In this document: piece after piece, positions 38,703 through 49,898 of the stretch
Position numbering within the stretch: position 1 is the first letter of the stretch
Layout of the letters: each line of letters opens with the position of its first letter
Origin: Pseudarthrobacter sp. W1I19
GTDB lineage: Bacteria; Actinomycetota; Actinomycetes; Actinomycetales; Micrococcaceae
DNA: 64,000 nt
Direction of reading: 5' to 3'
NCBI RefSeq assembly: GCF_030817835.1
Contig: NZ_JAUSZR010000001.1
Span: forward strand, 3,286,001 to 3,350,000
Made by a program: the position numbers and the translations under genes
Notes under the pieces: generated by a model
What the model saw: the letters and a program-made list of their open reading frames with translations, nothing else
The model's database searches: none
What the model was told of the DNA's origin: nothing

Positions 38703-39668
38703 ATGAAAGTCCCGCAGCTTCACGTCGGCGCCGGCAGCAGCCTCGGCCCGCTCAACATCTTCCCTGTCTGGACCTCGGCACCGGGAAGCCTCGGCATCAG
38801 CACCGGCACCCACGCAGACGTGGCCGTCACCGAACTAGCCAGCGGCGCCCAGGTATCCCGTCTCAGCGTCACCAACAACGGCCCGCACCCGGCGCTGCTG
38901 CTGGAAGGTGAGCTGCTCGAAGGCGGCCAGCAGCACCGGACCTGTGCCCGCGACGTCGTCCTCGGCCCAGACGAAACCCGCGACATCGACACCTTCTGCG
39001 TCGAAGCCGGCCGCTGGGAAGCCGGAGAGAGCAGCCACCGCCGGCAGGCACGCCGCGCCCCGCTGAACGTCTGGTCCGAGCTGGCCAACGGCCTGGACGG
39101 GCAGCGGGGAGGAGACCGGCAGGACCGCATCTGGGAACGGGTCCGCCGCTTCGACGCCGCCCGGGGCGCATCCGCCACCAGCTCCCTCCTCCAGCACATG
39201 GACTGGTTCAAGGACGACAAGGAGGAACGGAACCGGTTCAGCGCCGCGGACGCGCCCGCTCCGCTGGAGGGCCAGCGCGGTGTGGTGATCGGCCTGGGCC
39301 GGCAGCCGCTGCTCCTGGAGGTCTTCGGCACCCACACCCTCTTCCGCCGCCACTACCGGCAGCTGATCGAAGCGGCGCTGCTGGACCTTGAGCTCCTGCC
39401 ACCCCAGGTGCTGGCATCAGGACCGATGCCCGGCCAGCGGGCCCGTTACTTCGCCGCACACGTCCAGGCGATGGACTTCGGAACGTTCGACGGCGGCACC
39501 GCGGCTGTCGAGGTACGGAACCACGGCTCCCTCCGGAGCCGCAGCGTGTCCCGTGCCGCCGGAGCAGTCACCGCCGCCGGCATCGCCGTCGCACTCCCAC
39601 AACGCCGGCCCCAGCTGGCCCACCTGACCGGCTGGAACACCCAACACCCCCTGATGGAGATGGCATGA
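38703..39668 (+). CDS. ARPP-1 domain protein
   Basis: A 321-residue protein matching the ARPP-1 domain (ARG and rhodanese-phosphatase-superfamily-associated protein), with the LSVTNNGPHPALLLEGELLEGGQQHRT-like region at about 57-82 (Gly-Glu-rich strand) and FCVEAGRWE at about 98-106. Predicted by comparative genomics to act in NAD/ADP-ribose-related pathways; no reaction is established. The context here is exactly the one that named the domain: followed by an ADP-ribosylglycohydrolase (4-nt ATGA overlap) and a phosphatase. CTGGAGG lies 6-10 nt before the ATG, a strong ribosome site. Likely controlled by the divergent Nudix regulator through the operator just upstream. Confidence 0.85.
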   Translation: MKVPQLHVGAGSSLGPLNIFPVWTSAPGSLGISTGTHADVAVTELASGAQVSRLSVTNNGPHPALLLEGELLEGGQQHRTCARDVVLGPDETRDIDTFCVEAGRWEAGESSHRRQARRAPLNVWSELANGLDGQRGGDRQDRIWERVRRFDAARGASATSSLLQHMDWFKDDKEERNRFSAADAPAPLEGQRGVVIGLGRQPLLLEVFGTHTLFRRHYRQLIEAALLDLELLPPQVLASGPMPGQRARYFAAHVQAMDFGTFDGGTAAVEVRNHGSLRSRSVSRAAGAVTAAGIAVALPQRRPQLAHLTGWNTQHPLMEMA

Positions 39669-40798
39669 AACTGAACCCCCTGCAGAATGACCGCGCGGCC
39701 GGCGTCCTCGTCGCCCTGGCCGCCGGCGACGCCCTCGGAGCCGGCTACGAGTTCGGCGCCCCGCTGCCGGACGGCGCCGAAGTGACCATGAAGGGCGGCG
39801 GCCCGTTCGGATTCGCGCCTTCCGAGTGGACCGACGACACGTCCATGGCCATCCCCATCGCCCAGGCGCTGCTGGAGTCCGCGTCCGACGCCGGCCCCTC
39901 CTCCCCCGCGACGCTCACCATGGTGGTCCGGGCCTGGACATCCTGGGCGGCCGAAGCGAAGGACGTCGGGGCGCAGACGAGCTCCGTCATCGCTGCCGCC
40001 CGGCGGCTGGCTGCTGCTGCCGGGCGGAACGTCACAGCCGCCGACTTCACCGCCGCGGCCGCGGACTTCCATGCCCGGACCGGCCGCAGCGCCGGCAACG
40101 GGTCGCTGATGCGCACCGCCCCGCTAGCCCTCGCCTACCTGGAGCGGGACCCTTCTGAACTGATGGCTGCGGCCGGGATGGTAAGCGCCCTGACCCACGC
40201 CGACCCTGATGCCCAGGAGGCCTGCGGGCTGTGGTGTGTGGCGATCCGTCACGCCGTTCTCAGCGGGCAGCTCGATGTCCGGGTGGGTCTGCCGCTGCTG
40301 CCCGACGAGCGGGCTTCGGTCTGGCTGGAGCGGATCGAAACGGCGGAGCGGTCCCGACCCCGCGACTTCACGCGCAACGGCTGGGTGGTTGAGGCGTTCC
40401 AAGGCGCTTGGAGTGCCATCCATTACGCGGGCCTTTCAGCGTCAGGCCCGGACCATCTTCGGGCAGCGCTGGAGGAGGCCGTGCGCGGCGGGCGCGACAC
40501 CGATACTGTCGCCGCCATCGCCGGCGGCCTGCTGGGAGCTACTTACGGCTACACCGCTGTGCCCTTCGAGTGGCGGCAGCGCCTGCACGGCTGGCCGGGC
40601 CTGCGCGCCCGCGACTTGATGGTGCTGCATGGAGCTGGGCCGCGGCGAGGGCAGGCGGGCTGCGTCCTGGCCGCGGGCCGAACGTCAGGACTACAGCATG
40701 TGGGGCCGCACCGATGCGCTGGTCCAGCATCCGCACGACGACGGCGTGTGGCTGGGCGGGGTCGGTTCGCTTGGGCGGGGCGCCGAGTTGGGCATTGA
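39665..40798 (+). CDS. ADP-ribosylglycohydrolase family protein
   Basis: A 377-residue DraG/ARH-fold protein. It has AAGDALGAGYEFG (about 19-31), the metal-binding WTDDTSM (about 55-61) and the second metal site GGRDTDTVAAIAGGLLGA (about 273-290), so it should remove ADP-ribose from a target with two Mg ions. The last 55 residues after LRARDLMVL (about 320) are arginine/glycine-rich and look like an out-of-frame extension; they overlap the next gene by about 100 nt. A frameshift near 40629, or a genuine overlap, would explain this. The ATG overlaps the ARPP-1 stop. Substrate unknown; free ADP-ribosyl adducts or protein ADP-ribosylation are both possible. Confidence 0.88.
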   Translation: MKLNPLQNDRAAGVLVALAAGDALGAGYEFGAPLPDGAEVTMKGGGPFGFAPSEWTDDTSMAIPIAQALLESASDAGPSSPATLTMVVRAWTSWAAEAKDVGAQTSSVIAAARRLAAAAGRNVTAADFTAAAADFHARTGRSAGNGSLMRTAPLALAYLERDPSELMAAAGMVSALTHADPDAQEACGLWCVAIRHAVLSGQLDVRVGLPLLPDERASVWLERIETAERSRPRDFTRNGWVVEAFQGAWSAIHYAGLSASGPDHLRAALEEAVRGGRDTDTVAAIAGGLLGATYGYTAVPFEWRQRLHGWPGLRARDLMVLHGAGPRRGQAGCVLAAGRTSGLQHVGPHRCAGPASARRRRVAGRGRFAWAGRRVGH

Positions 40799-41162
40799 GG
40801 CGGTGGTCTCGCTTTGCCGGCTGGGCACGCTGGATGTGCCGGGAGTGGCTCCTGAAGATTATGCTTCTTTCTGGATGGTCGACTCTGCTTTTGAAGGCGA
40901 CAACGCACATGCCGCCTTTGTCCTCGGGGAGGCGGTAGCCGCCGTCGAACGCTATCGGGCGGAGGGCAAAACGGTACTGCTGCACTGTGTCCGGGCAGAG
41001 TCCAGGACGCCGACAGTCGCTGCGCTTTACGGGGCTCATGTGGCCGGCATTTCAGCGGTGGAAGCCTTGGAGGAACTGCAGCGCGTGCTGCCAGGGGCGC
41101 AGCCGAATCCGCTGTTCATGCGGATATTGAAAGACGCCTGGACTGCCGTCGTCACGTCATGA
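40698..41162 (+). CDS. Cys-based protein phosphatase-like (rhodanese-phosphatase superfamily)
   Basis: About 154 residues from ATG 40698, which has AGGA 7 nt upstream; an ATG at 40629 in frame would add 23 Arg-rich residues. The phosphatase loop is HCVRAESRT (Cys-x5-Arg), with the usual DVPGVAPEDYASFWMVDS-type preceding aspartate region. The loop has Glu where Gly is common, which could weaken activity. Third gene of the NrtR-controlled set, the arrangement for which ARPP-1 was named. It may dephosphorylate an ADP-ribose-derived product such as ADP-ribose 1''-phosphate; that is inference. Confidence 0.78.
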   Translation: MWGRTDALVQHPHDDGVWLGGVGSLGRGAELGIEAVVSLCRLGTLDVPGVAPEDYASFWMVDSAFEGDNAHAAFVLGEAVAAVERYRAEGKTVLLHCVRAESRTPTVAALYGAHVAGISAVEALEELQRVLPGAQPNPLFMRILKDAWTAVVTS

Positions 41163-41191
41163 GGGTGACCGCGCGGAGCAGTTGCCCAACA

Positions 41192-42760
41192 ATGTCCGCA
41201 GGTGCTGATAAGAATGACATGGCATCGGAGAAGATGCCGCGTTGGCGCTCAGGATGGGGAGAGTTGCAATTGGGGGAACTGGAGTCCAGGTCGCACCGAC
41301 GTCCACTGGATCGGCACCAGGTTGCTGGTCGGGCAGTGAAGGCCTACCAGGCAGGTGACCCGCTGCTGCGCATAGCGGCCGATGCCTGTATGAGAACTTA
41401 CGACATACTGCGTCTACTCAGCACGCGGGTTGCTGATAACAGCGAGCAGCAGCGGTCCGAAGCCCTTCGCCGGCGGTGCTCTGCGACTGCTGAGGTTCTG
41501 CGAGAGGATGCCTACCGGATTGTCCAGCTTTTAGAAGCTGGAATTGAAAGATCTGACATTCCAAGAATCCTGGCCGCTCTTGGCACCCCGATCGACATCG
41601 ATATCGCTGCAGAGCTGTTGAAGAGCCCTGACCTCCTCATAGACCCCGTCCTTCGTCGAAGACCATCTATGGTCACCCACATGATGTGGTTGCGCTACGT
41701 GACGGGGTATCACCGAGGGCTACAGCCTGATTACGAGCTCGCCGTAGGCAAAATTCCTTTGCCAGCTATCCACGATTTTCGAATGATCCTAACTGAGCAT
41801 CATTCGCTGCAGCAGGTAGCTCAAGTCATTGCCCTTGTTGAAACAACAGCTGAGGCCATTAGTACGGGCGACGACGAAGGCATCACATTCTCTGAATACG
41901 AAACCGCTCGGGAAGCGATAATCCTCGGCTCAGGCGCGGAGCGACGCCCATTGCTTCCACCCCCGGCAGAATTGATCCGTGATCAAACGGAAGGAAGGTC
42001 CTGGCACGTGGCGCTGGAATCGGTGGGCTTGAAATTTCCTGCTGTGCGCGGCGGATTTATCGCTTCCGACTTCGAAGATGCGTCGCAGGCATACGGTGCC
42101 ACAGAGTGTCACTTCGGGTCCCCGAAAGATGTCGCCAGTTATGACAGCTGGATGATCGCCGAAGCAGCCATGGGTCGGGATCGCCCCTCTGCGGTGGCCA
42201 TCGGACGGCACTTTGGAGCCTGGGAGTCTGTGATCGGCGCCTGCGTTCCGCTAGAAGAAGATGAGCTCCGCGGGATCGTCACTCATTTGAGGACCGAGGC
42301 TGCTGCAGACTACGCGTGGGCGCGAGCTGCAGAACTCATCAGTGAAGTGCTCCAAACGATGCCGTGGAACTCGTTCCTCAGCATCCAATACGGGGCAGGC
42401 GCGGATGGAGGGCCTCAGCCGTACGCCCAGATCACCCCTGGGCCCGACGGGGCGTGGTGTGAGATCGTCTCCGAAGAATTCCTGCAGCCGGACGACTGGC
42501 CGATTTATCCCGAGCGCCTGCTGCAAGACGGATGGTCGAAACCTGATGCGGAGGTCCCCAACTGGTTCAGGGAAGGCGTTGCGTTGGAAGATGCCGGGCA
42601 CGTCACTCTTGAGGGCCTCAGAGACGGCCGGTCTTGTTATGAAGCTGACGAGCTTCGATGGCACACCGGGAGTTTCCCCTCCGGAACCAGCCCAGACGGC
42701 GGAGTCACAGTTGACGATGTCCTGAAAGGCTCTGTGCAAACGCTCCGCAATGCCAGTTGA
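41192..42760 (+). CDS. TY-Chap-like domain protein (unknown function)
   Basis: About 522 residues from ATG 41192 (upstream GTG/ATG codons would add 11). The C-terminal 180 residues resemble the TY-Chap N-terminal domain, a YbjN/type III chaperone-like peptide-binding fold: MPWNSFLSIQYGAG, PYAQITPGPDGAWCEIVSEEFL, then WLQDGWSKPD-like and FREGVALEDAG. The front two thirds are mostly helical (residues 35-330) and not recognised. No signal peptide or membrane span. It follows the phosphatase by 29 nt, so it may be transcribed with that operon, but the theme is different. Function unknown. Confidence 0.6.
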   Translation: MSAGADKNDMASEKMPRWRSGWGELQLGELESRSHRRPLDRHQVAGRAVKAYQAGDPLLRIAADACMRTYDILRLLSTRVADNSEQQRSEALRRRCSATAEVLREDAYRIVQLLEAGIERSDIPRILAALGTPIDIDIAAELLKSPDLLIDPVLRRRPSMVTHMMWLRYVTGYHRGLQPDYELAVGKIPLPAIHDFRMILTEHHSLQQVAQVIALVETTAEAISTGDDEGITFSEYETAREAIILGSGAERRPLLPPPAELIRDQTEGRSWHVALESVGLKFPAVRGGFIASDFEDASQAYGATECHFGSPKDVASYDSWMIAEAAMGRDRPSAVAIGRHFGAWESVIGACVPLEEDELRGIVTHLRTEAAADYAWARAAELISEVLQTMPWNSFLSIQYGAGADGGPQPYAQITPGPDGAWCEIVSEEFLQPDDWPIYPERLLQDGWSKPDAEVPNWFREGVALEDAGHVTLEGLRDGRSCYEADELRWHTGSFPSGTSPDGGVTVDDVLKGSVQTLRNAS

Positions 42761-42787
42761 ATTCCCGTTTGAGTAGATAGGACCAAC

Positions 42788-43471
42788 GTGCCAGTCCCCA
42801 CGATCCTCACCGAAGGCAATGAAGAAGAAGCGGCCCGTCTCCTGGCCGCTTACTATCGGCGCACAGCAGATGGCCTGCCCGCCTACACCGGCAGCTATTT
42901 CAATTCGTGGGCTGGCGGCGGCGACTCAAGCGACAACGTAGACACTATTACGGCCGACGACCTTATTGCTGTCTCTTTCCTGTCAGTCGATATACCGGGC
43001 GACGCCGCTATTGGATTACTGGATACCCACAGCGACAGCATTTCGCGCTTGCTAAAAGACATTTCTAGCGACCGTGATCTTGCAGACGTCTCCCCCAGCG
43101 AATATTCGGATTTTTTTGGCACAAACAGTCCAGCGACTGAGTTATGGCACGTCCTTCGCGGACGTGACACCGGCAGGTGGGGAGTAGGAGAAACAAGGGC
43201 CAGTAAGATCATGGCCAGGAAACGCCCCCGACTGATTCCCATTTACGATTCTGTAGTGGGCCCACAGATGGGCCTAAATGGGACATCCAAAAACCAGTGG
43301 CTCATCTGGCACTCCGCTTTCATTGAGGATAAGGGACTGAGGCAACGCCTGGCCACGATCTACAAACTCTCTGGTGTCGAGGACTCCATTTCCGATATCC
43401 GAGTTATGGACATCGTCCTGTGGATGTTCGGTAAGCAGCCTCCACAGGCAACAGCAAACATCAACAAGTAA
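42788..43471 (+). CDS. DUF6308 family protein
   Basis: A 227-residue protein, start GTG at 42788 with AGGA 5 nt before. The layout matches DUF6308 as I recall it: an N-terminal AYYRR...YTGSYFNSWAGGG, a central ADDLIAVSFLSVDIPGDAA and KIMARKRPRLIPIYDSVV in the middle, suggesting a helix-hairpin-helix DNA-glycosylase-like core (the region around LRGRDTGRWGVGETRASKIMARKRP). Catalytic residues are not evident. First of three closely spaced genes (17 nt, then a 4-nt overlap) with a UDG-like protein and a NERD-helicase. I infer a DNA-base handling role for the set. Confidence 0.65.
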   Translation: MPVPTILTEGNEEEAARLLAAYYRRTADGLPAYTGSYFNSWAGGGDSSDNVDTITADDLIAVSFLSVDIPGDAAIGLLDTHSDSISRLLKDISSDRDLADVSPSEYSDFFGTNSPATELWHVLRGRDTGRWGVGETRASKIMARKRPRLIPIYDSVVGPQMGLNGTSKNQWLIWHSAFIEDKGLRQRLATIYKLSGVEDSISDIRVMDIVLWMFGKQPPQATANINK

Positions 43472-43488
43472 AGGCACGTGGAGTCGTC

Positions 43489-44343
43489 ATGCCCCTATAC
43501 CTCGACCAACTTGCCATAAGCGTCGCCCGTTGCAGTGAGCTAGTGCGCGTAGGCAAGGAAACTGAAGAGGGCCGCCATCACCCCTGCCGGAAGATCGTGG
43601 ACTCACAGGACGCGTTCGCCGGCCCCTTTCAGGTGCCTGAAGCATGGGCGGGCAACCTAGCTTCGGCCCGCATAGCGTTCCTCTCCTCGAACCCGGCCAT
43701 CAGCGTAGGCAACCCCGCCGCTCGATGGCGCGCAAAGCGCGTAGCCGAAAAGTACCCCACCGTGGACTGGCAAGATTCCGACATTGCGGACTTCATGATC
43801 CACCGCTTCGAGCCGGAGCACGGTTGGGTCCTGAACCGCCGACACCGAAAAGTGGAAACAGCGGACGGGCCGACGTGGGGTACCCCCGAGCCGTACTGGG
43901 GCTGGGTAAAGCAGCAGACGTATGCCCTACTCGGCGCAGGAGCACCGTGGTACGAGCAGGCTGTGATGACGGAGGTGGTCCACTGCAAGTCCAACGGTGA
44001 GGAGGGCGTCGCCCAGGCTGCACCTCTTTGCGCTCAAAAACATATGGACCGCATTCTCGCTGCGTCACCGGCAGGGCTTGTTGTGGTCGTTGGAAGCAAA
44101 GCCGCGCAGACCCTCAAGCTTGCCTATCCTGCCGTCTTCCAGCAGCGGCCATTGTTTGGGAAGTACACGGAGCACGGCGTGCCGTACCAAGAGCAGAACC
44201 TCTTTCAGATGGTGCTCGGTGGCAGAAATAGGCTCATCTGCTTCCTGAAGCATCCGAGCTCACACGGCGCCAAGCCTTCGCTAGCGCTGACTTACGCCGA
44301 CAACCTCGACAGGCTGAGACTCGCTGTCGAAGGAACAGTATGA
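43489..44343 (+). CDS. Uracil-DNA-glycosylase-like protein
   Basis: A 284-residue protein with strands and motifs of the UDG fold: IAFLSSNPAIS (about 66-76) in the position of motif 1, VVVVGSKAAQTL (about 193-204) for the central strand, and ICFLKHPSSHG (about 250-260) resembling the HPS motif 3. It lacks a recognised catalytic Asp/Asn in the usual motif 1 position, so it could be a nuclease-like or base-sensing relative. Start ATG at 43489 with GGAG 7 nt upstream; its stop overlaps the NERD-helicase ATG by 4 nt. Assignment rests on motif resemblance only. Confidence 0.5.
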   Translation: MPLYLDQLAISVARCSELVRVGKETEEGRHHPCRKIVDSQDAFAGPFQVPEAWAGNLASARIAFLSSNPAISVGNPAARWRAKRVAEKYPTVDWQDSDIADFMIHRFEPEHGWVLNRRHRKVETADGPTWGTPEPYWGWVKQQTYALLGAGAPWYEQAVMTEVVHCKSNGEEGVAQAAPLCAQKHMDRILAASPAGLVVVVGSKAAQTLKLAYPAVFQQRPLFGKYTEHGVPYQEQNLFQMVLGGRNRLICFLKHPSSHGAKPSLALTYADNLDRLRLAVEGTV

Positions 44344-46028
44344 GGTGCATTCCGGAGGAACCGGAATTCGGCGAGGGACATCACGCGGAGAAGGCCGTCT
44401 GGACCGCCCTGCGGAACAGCCTCCCCGATGACTGCGTCTTGGCCCACTCGGTCCACGTCCGTGATGGCCGGAACGAGTACGAGATCGACTTGCTGGTCCT
44501 TTGGCCCAATGTGGGCATGGCCGCGATCGAGGTCAAGGGTGGCCAGGTCAGCATTGCAGACGGGCAGTGGTATCAGTCGGACCGGACGCAGAGGCGCAAG
44601 ATTCAAAGCCCCGTGGCGCAGTCCCAGAGTTCTCTTCATGCCCTCAAGAACTGGCTTGAGGACCAGCTTGGTTCGCGCCTTAGCAGCCGCTGCGTCTACA
44701 TGGTCAGCCTGCCGTACACCGACGTGCCAAGCGACTGGACCATGGCGGGCTGCCCCCGATCACTCATCCTTGACCAGACCGACAGCAAGTTCCCCGCCGA
44801 GCTAGTCCGCCAAGCCATCGAAAACGAAGGAGGCGGCGCCGCCCCGCTGGCCCCGGCTTTCCTGGACCGCATCGTCCGCAAGCTAAGTGGAGACCTGGAC
44901 GCCGCCGTCGTACCTTCCACCACTTCCCAGGAGGATGAGGCAGCGCAGGACCACCTCACCGAGCGCCAGTCCGTGCTGCTCCAGGCGACCCGGTCGCTCC
45001 CCCGGATCCGCTTCACCGGAGGCGCCGGCAGCGGAAAGACCTGGCTCGCCGTCGAAAAGGCCCGCATGCTCAGCAAACAGGGCAAACGCGTTGGCCTCTT
45101 CTGCTACAACAAAGGCCTGGGGCAATACCTCCAGGACCGCGTCGAAACATGGCGGCGCCAAGCGAAGCCGGTGTTCACGGGCGAGTTCCACGAATACGTG
45201 CGCAGGCTGGGCGTACCGAACGGTACAGGGCAGGAGTACTTCGACGTCGAAATGCCCCGACTCCTCAAGGAACTGGCAGCCAAAATGCACCCGCACGAGC
45301 GGCTGGACGCTGTCATTGTCGATGAGGCACAGGACTTCGCGCCCCTGTGGTGGGACGCGCTTCTCGCGTGCACCACCGACCCGGACGCGGGTGAGGTGTA
45401 CGCCTTTATGGACGGCCGGCAGGACGTCTACCAACGCTGGGGAGGCGCGACGGCGGATCTCACCAGTGGGCCGATGACCACGCTGGTGCCTATCCACATC
45501 GACGACAACCTACGCAATACCCGCAAAATCGCCGAGACCTTCAAGCCCTTCACGGGCGAGTACTTCACACCCCGCGGCAGCACCGGCCTGCCCGTACGGT
45601 TCGTGGACTGCCCAACCGAGGAGGCGCTCCAGGTCGCCGATGACTGTGTGGATGCCCTAATTGACGAGGGCTGGGCGAACAACCAGATCGCGCTCCTCAC
45701 CACCAAGGACCGCCACCCCATCCATCTGGACTACTTCAAGCGCGATGCCACCGAGGAATACTGGCGGGACTTCCACGCCAACGACGGTGAGTTCTACGGC
45801 CATGTGCTGGGATTCAAGGGATTGGAACGGTCCGTGGTTGTCCTCTGCGTCAACGGGTTTAAGGACATGGGCCGGGCGCGGGAACAGCTTTATGTCGGAT
45901 TGTCCCGGGCGCGTAGCCTGTTGGTTGTTGTGGGTGATTCCGGGCTGCTGGAGGAGGCGGGCGGCCGCGAGCTGAAGCATGCGCTGTCGCGCAGCCAGGC
46001 CTGGAAGCCGGCGCTGGAAGACGGTTAG
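44340..46028 (+). CDS. NERD-domain UvrD-like helicase
   Basis: A 562-residue fusion. N-terminal NERD nuclease-related domain (about 8-110) with YEIDLLVLWP and AAIEVKGGQVS. SF1 helicase core with FTGGAGSGKTWLAVEKARM (Walker A about 225-240), VDEAQDFAPLWWD (Walker B about 328-340), and the C-terminal FKGLERSVVVLCVN and LYVGLSRARSLLVVVGD. The NERD domain keeps the acidic-Lys (ExK) site, so a nicking or nuclease role is possible. The start codon overlaps the UDG-like gene. Proteins of this layout recur in defence islands; this one is likely the motor of the three-gene unit. Confidence 0.85.
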   Translation: MRCIPEEPEFGEGHHAEKAVWTALRNSLPDDCVLAHSVHVRDGRNEYEIDLLVLWPNVGMAAIEVKGGQVSIADGQWYQSDRTQRRKIQSPVAQSQSSLHALKNWLEDQLGSRLSSRCVYMVSLPYTDVPSDWTMAGCPRSLILDQTDSKFPAELVRQAIENEGGGAAPLAPAFLDRIVRKLSGDLDAAVVPSTTSQEDEAAQDHLTERQSVLLQATRSLPRIRFTGGAGSGKTWLAVEKARMLSKQGKRVGLFCYNKGLGQYLQDRVETWRRQAKPVFTGEFHEYVRRLGVPNGTGQEYFDVEMPRLLKELAAKMHPHERLDAVIVDEAQDFAPLWWDALLACTTDPDAGEVYAFMDGRQDVYQRWGGATADLTSGPMTTLVPIHIDDNLRNTRKIAETFKPFTGEYFTPRGSTGLPVRFVDCPTEEALQVADDCVDALIDEGWANNQIALLTTKDRHPIHLDYFKRDATEEYWRDFHANDGEFYGHVLGFKGLERSVVVLCVNGFKDMGRAREQLYVGLSRARSLLVVVGDSGLLEEAGGRELKHALSRSQAWKPALEDG

Positions 46029-46106
46029 TGGCACTGCTCACCTAAATTGTCGGTGCCCCGCAATACTCTTCAGGCACCAGATCAGAACCGTCCAATAGGG
46101 GATGAA

Positions 46107-48643
<2,537 letters not shown>

Positions 48644-48647
<4 letters not shown>

Positions 48648-49234
48648 TGGCGGAGCCACGAAAACTGCCCTGGCCGACCAAAAGTGCGGCGCCGGTGGAC
48701 AACTACGAAGAGTTCATCGGCCGCCTTGATGCCGCGAGCGCCAAACTCAAGGCCCGGCGCAACACCCTGAACGAGATTATTGCGATCCTGGCATTGCTGC
48801 TGAGGCAGAACACCACCGGTATTCAGCTCTGGGAGCAGCGGCTTCACGCGTGCGAAGAGCTGTTGGCACATGCCGCCGGCGAGCCTGAACGGAGCACTGC
48901 CCTGATGGAACTTCACGAGGTTGCGCTCAAAATGGAGCCCCTGTTCCGGAAGAGGGCGCAGCGGATCGACGTGCGGCTGGCCGCGGTCCGCGCGCGCTAC
49001 GCGGAGATCAACAGCTCCCTCCACAGTCTGGAGAAGAGCAAAATCAAACTGACGTCATCCCGGATGATTGCGAAGGAACGCGAGAGCCTGAGCAGGGCGA
49101 TCGGAGAACTCAGCGGGACGCCGGACGCGGTTGCAGTGGCCAACCCGGACCCGGGCCTGCGCAGCGATCTCCAGGACGCACGGCACGCCATCATCCTGGC
49201 CGAGGCCCTGCTGGAAGCGAAACGGGAGAAATGA
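48644..49234 (+). CDS. Coiled-coil protein of the sigma-helicase cassette
   Basis: A 196-residue, almost wholly helical protein with heptad patterns over about 22-60 (RLDAASAKLKARRNTLNEII) and 95-165. No catalytic motif or membrane segment. ATG at 48644 overlaps the sigma-helicase stop; the stop overlaps the next ATG too, so all three genes are translationally coupled. A structural or anti-sigma-like partner is plausible from position, but I recognise no family. Confidence 0.65.
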
Positions 49235-49827
49235 TGCCGAATCCCAAACCGGAGCAGCGTGTGCTCCATGCTTTTACTTCCGAACAATGGAGCGGCCGGC
49301 CAGCAAAGGACGGCGGAAGCATATTCGTTGGGTCTGCCATCATCGGCGGGGTGCTATGCCTGGTTCTCATGACCTTCGTGCCGGGCCTCAGGAGCGGAGG
49401 AGCATTCACCCTCTTTACCGCTGCCTTCGCCGTCCTCTTCACGGTGCTGGCAATCAAGGGGAAGGCTTCTACCGAACGCAAGTTCCTGGAGGCCCTGACC
49501 GCAGCACTCAACGACACAATCGTGGGGCTGACCGGAAATATTGAACACCGGTTGTCGGCCCAACAGTTCAGGGCACTAATCGAAAACGGCGGGCCCCTGC
49601 CGCTGCCCGTCAACGGTGTTCCCGGGCTGGAACTCCAGGCAGTCCGGGAGAAACCGCCTGTGCAGGCTTGGAATCCTGCCGTAAAGCGTGTGGACAACGT
49701 TGTCTGGACGACGCGCATCGTCGTCACCGCCACCCCTCCTGACTATGGAGTAACAAGCTTTGACCGTTTGATGGCCGCCGCTGCAGACTTTGGCGGGGAC
49801 AGCGGCGCGCAGAAAACAGCAGGGTAA
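49231..49827 (+). CDS. Two-TM membrane protein of the sigma-helicase cassette
   Basis: A 198-residue protein with two hydrophobic helices at about 31-51 and 58-76, and a cytoplasmic-looking C-terminal domain of about 110 residues that begins KASTERKFLEALTAALNDTIVGL and ends in VTATPPDYGVTSF. The loop between helices is short (PGLRSGG). It overlaps the coiled-coil gene by 4 nt (ATGA). A membrane-bound partner next to a sigma factor would fit an anti-sigma or signalling arrangement, yet no known anti-sigma motif (ZAS, HATPase) is present. Confidence 0.65.
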   Translation: MMPNPKPEQRVLHAFTSEQWSGRPAKDGGSIFVGSAIIGGVLCLVLMTFVPGLRSGGAFTLFTAAFAVLFTVLAIKGKASTERKFLEALTAALNDTIVGLTGNIEHRLSAQQFRALIENGGPLPLPVNGVPGLELQAVREKPPVQAWNPAVKRVDNVVWTTRIVVTATPPDYGVTSFDRLMAAAADFGGDSGAQKTAG

Positions 49828-49898
49828 TCCGATGGCACTACCGCACGGACCCTGCCCTACCGTAGAACAAAGCCAGCAGACAAAACTTGGGGGCAACA

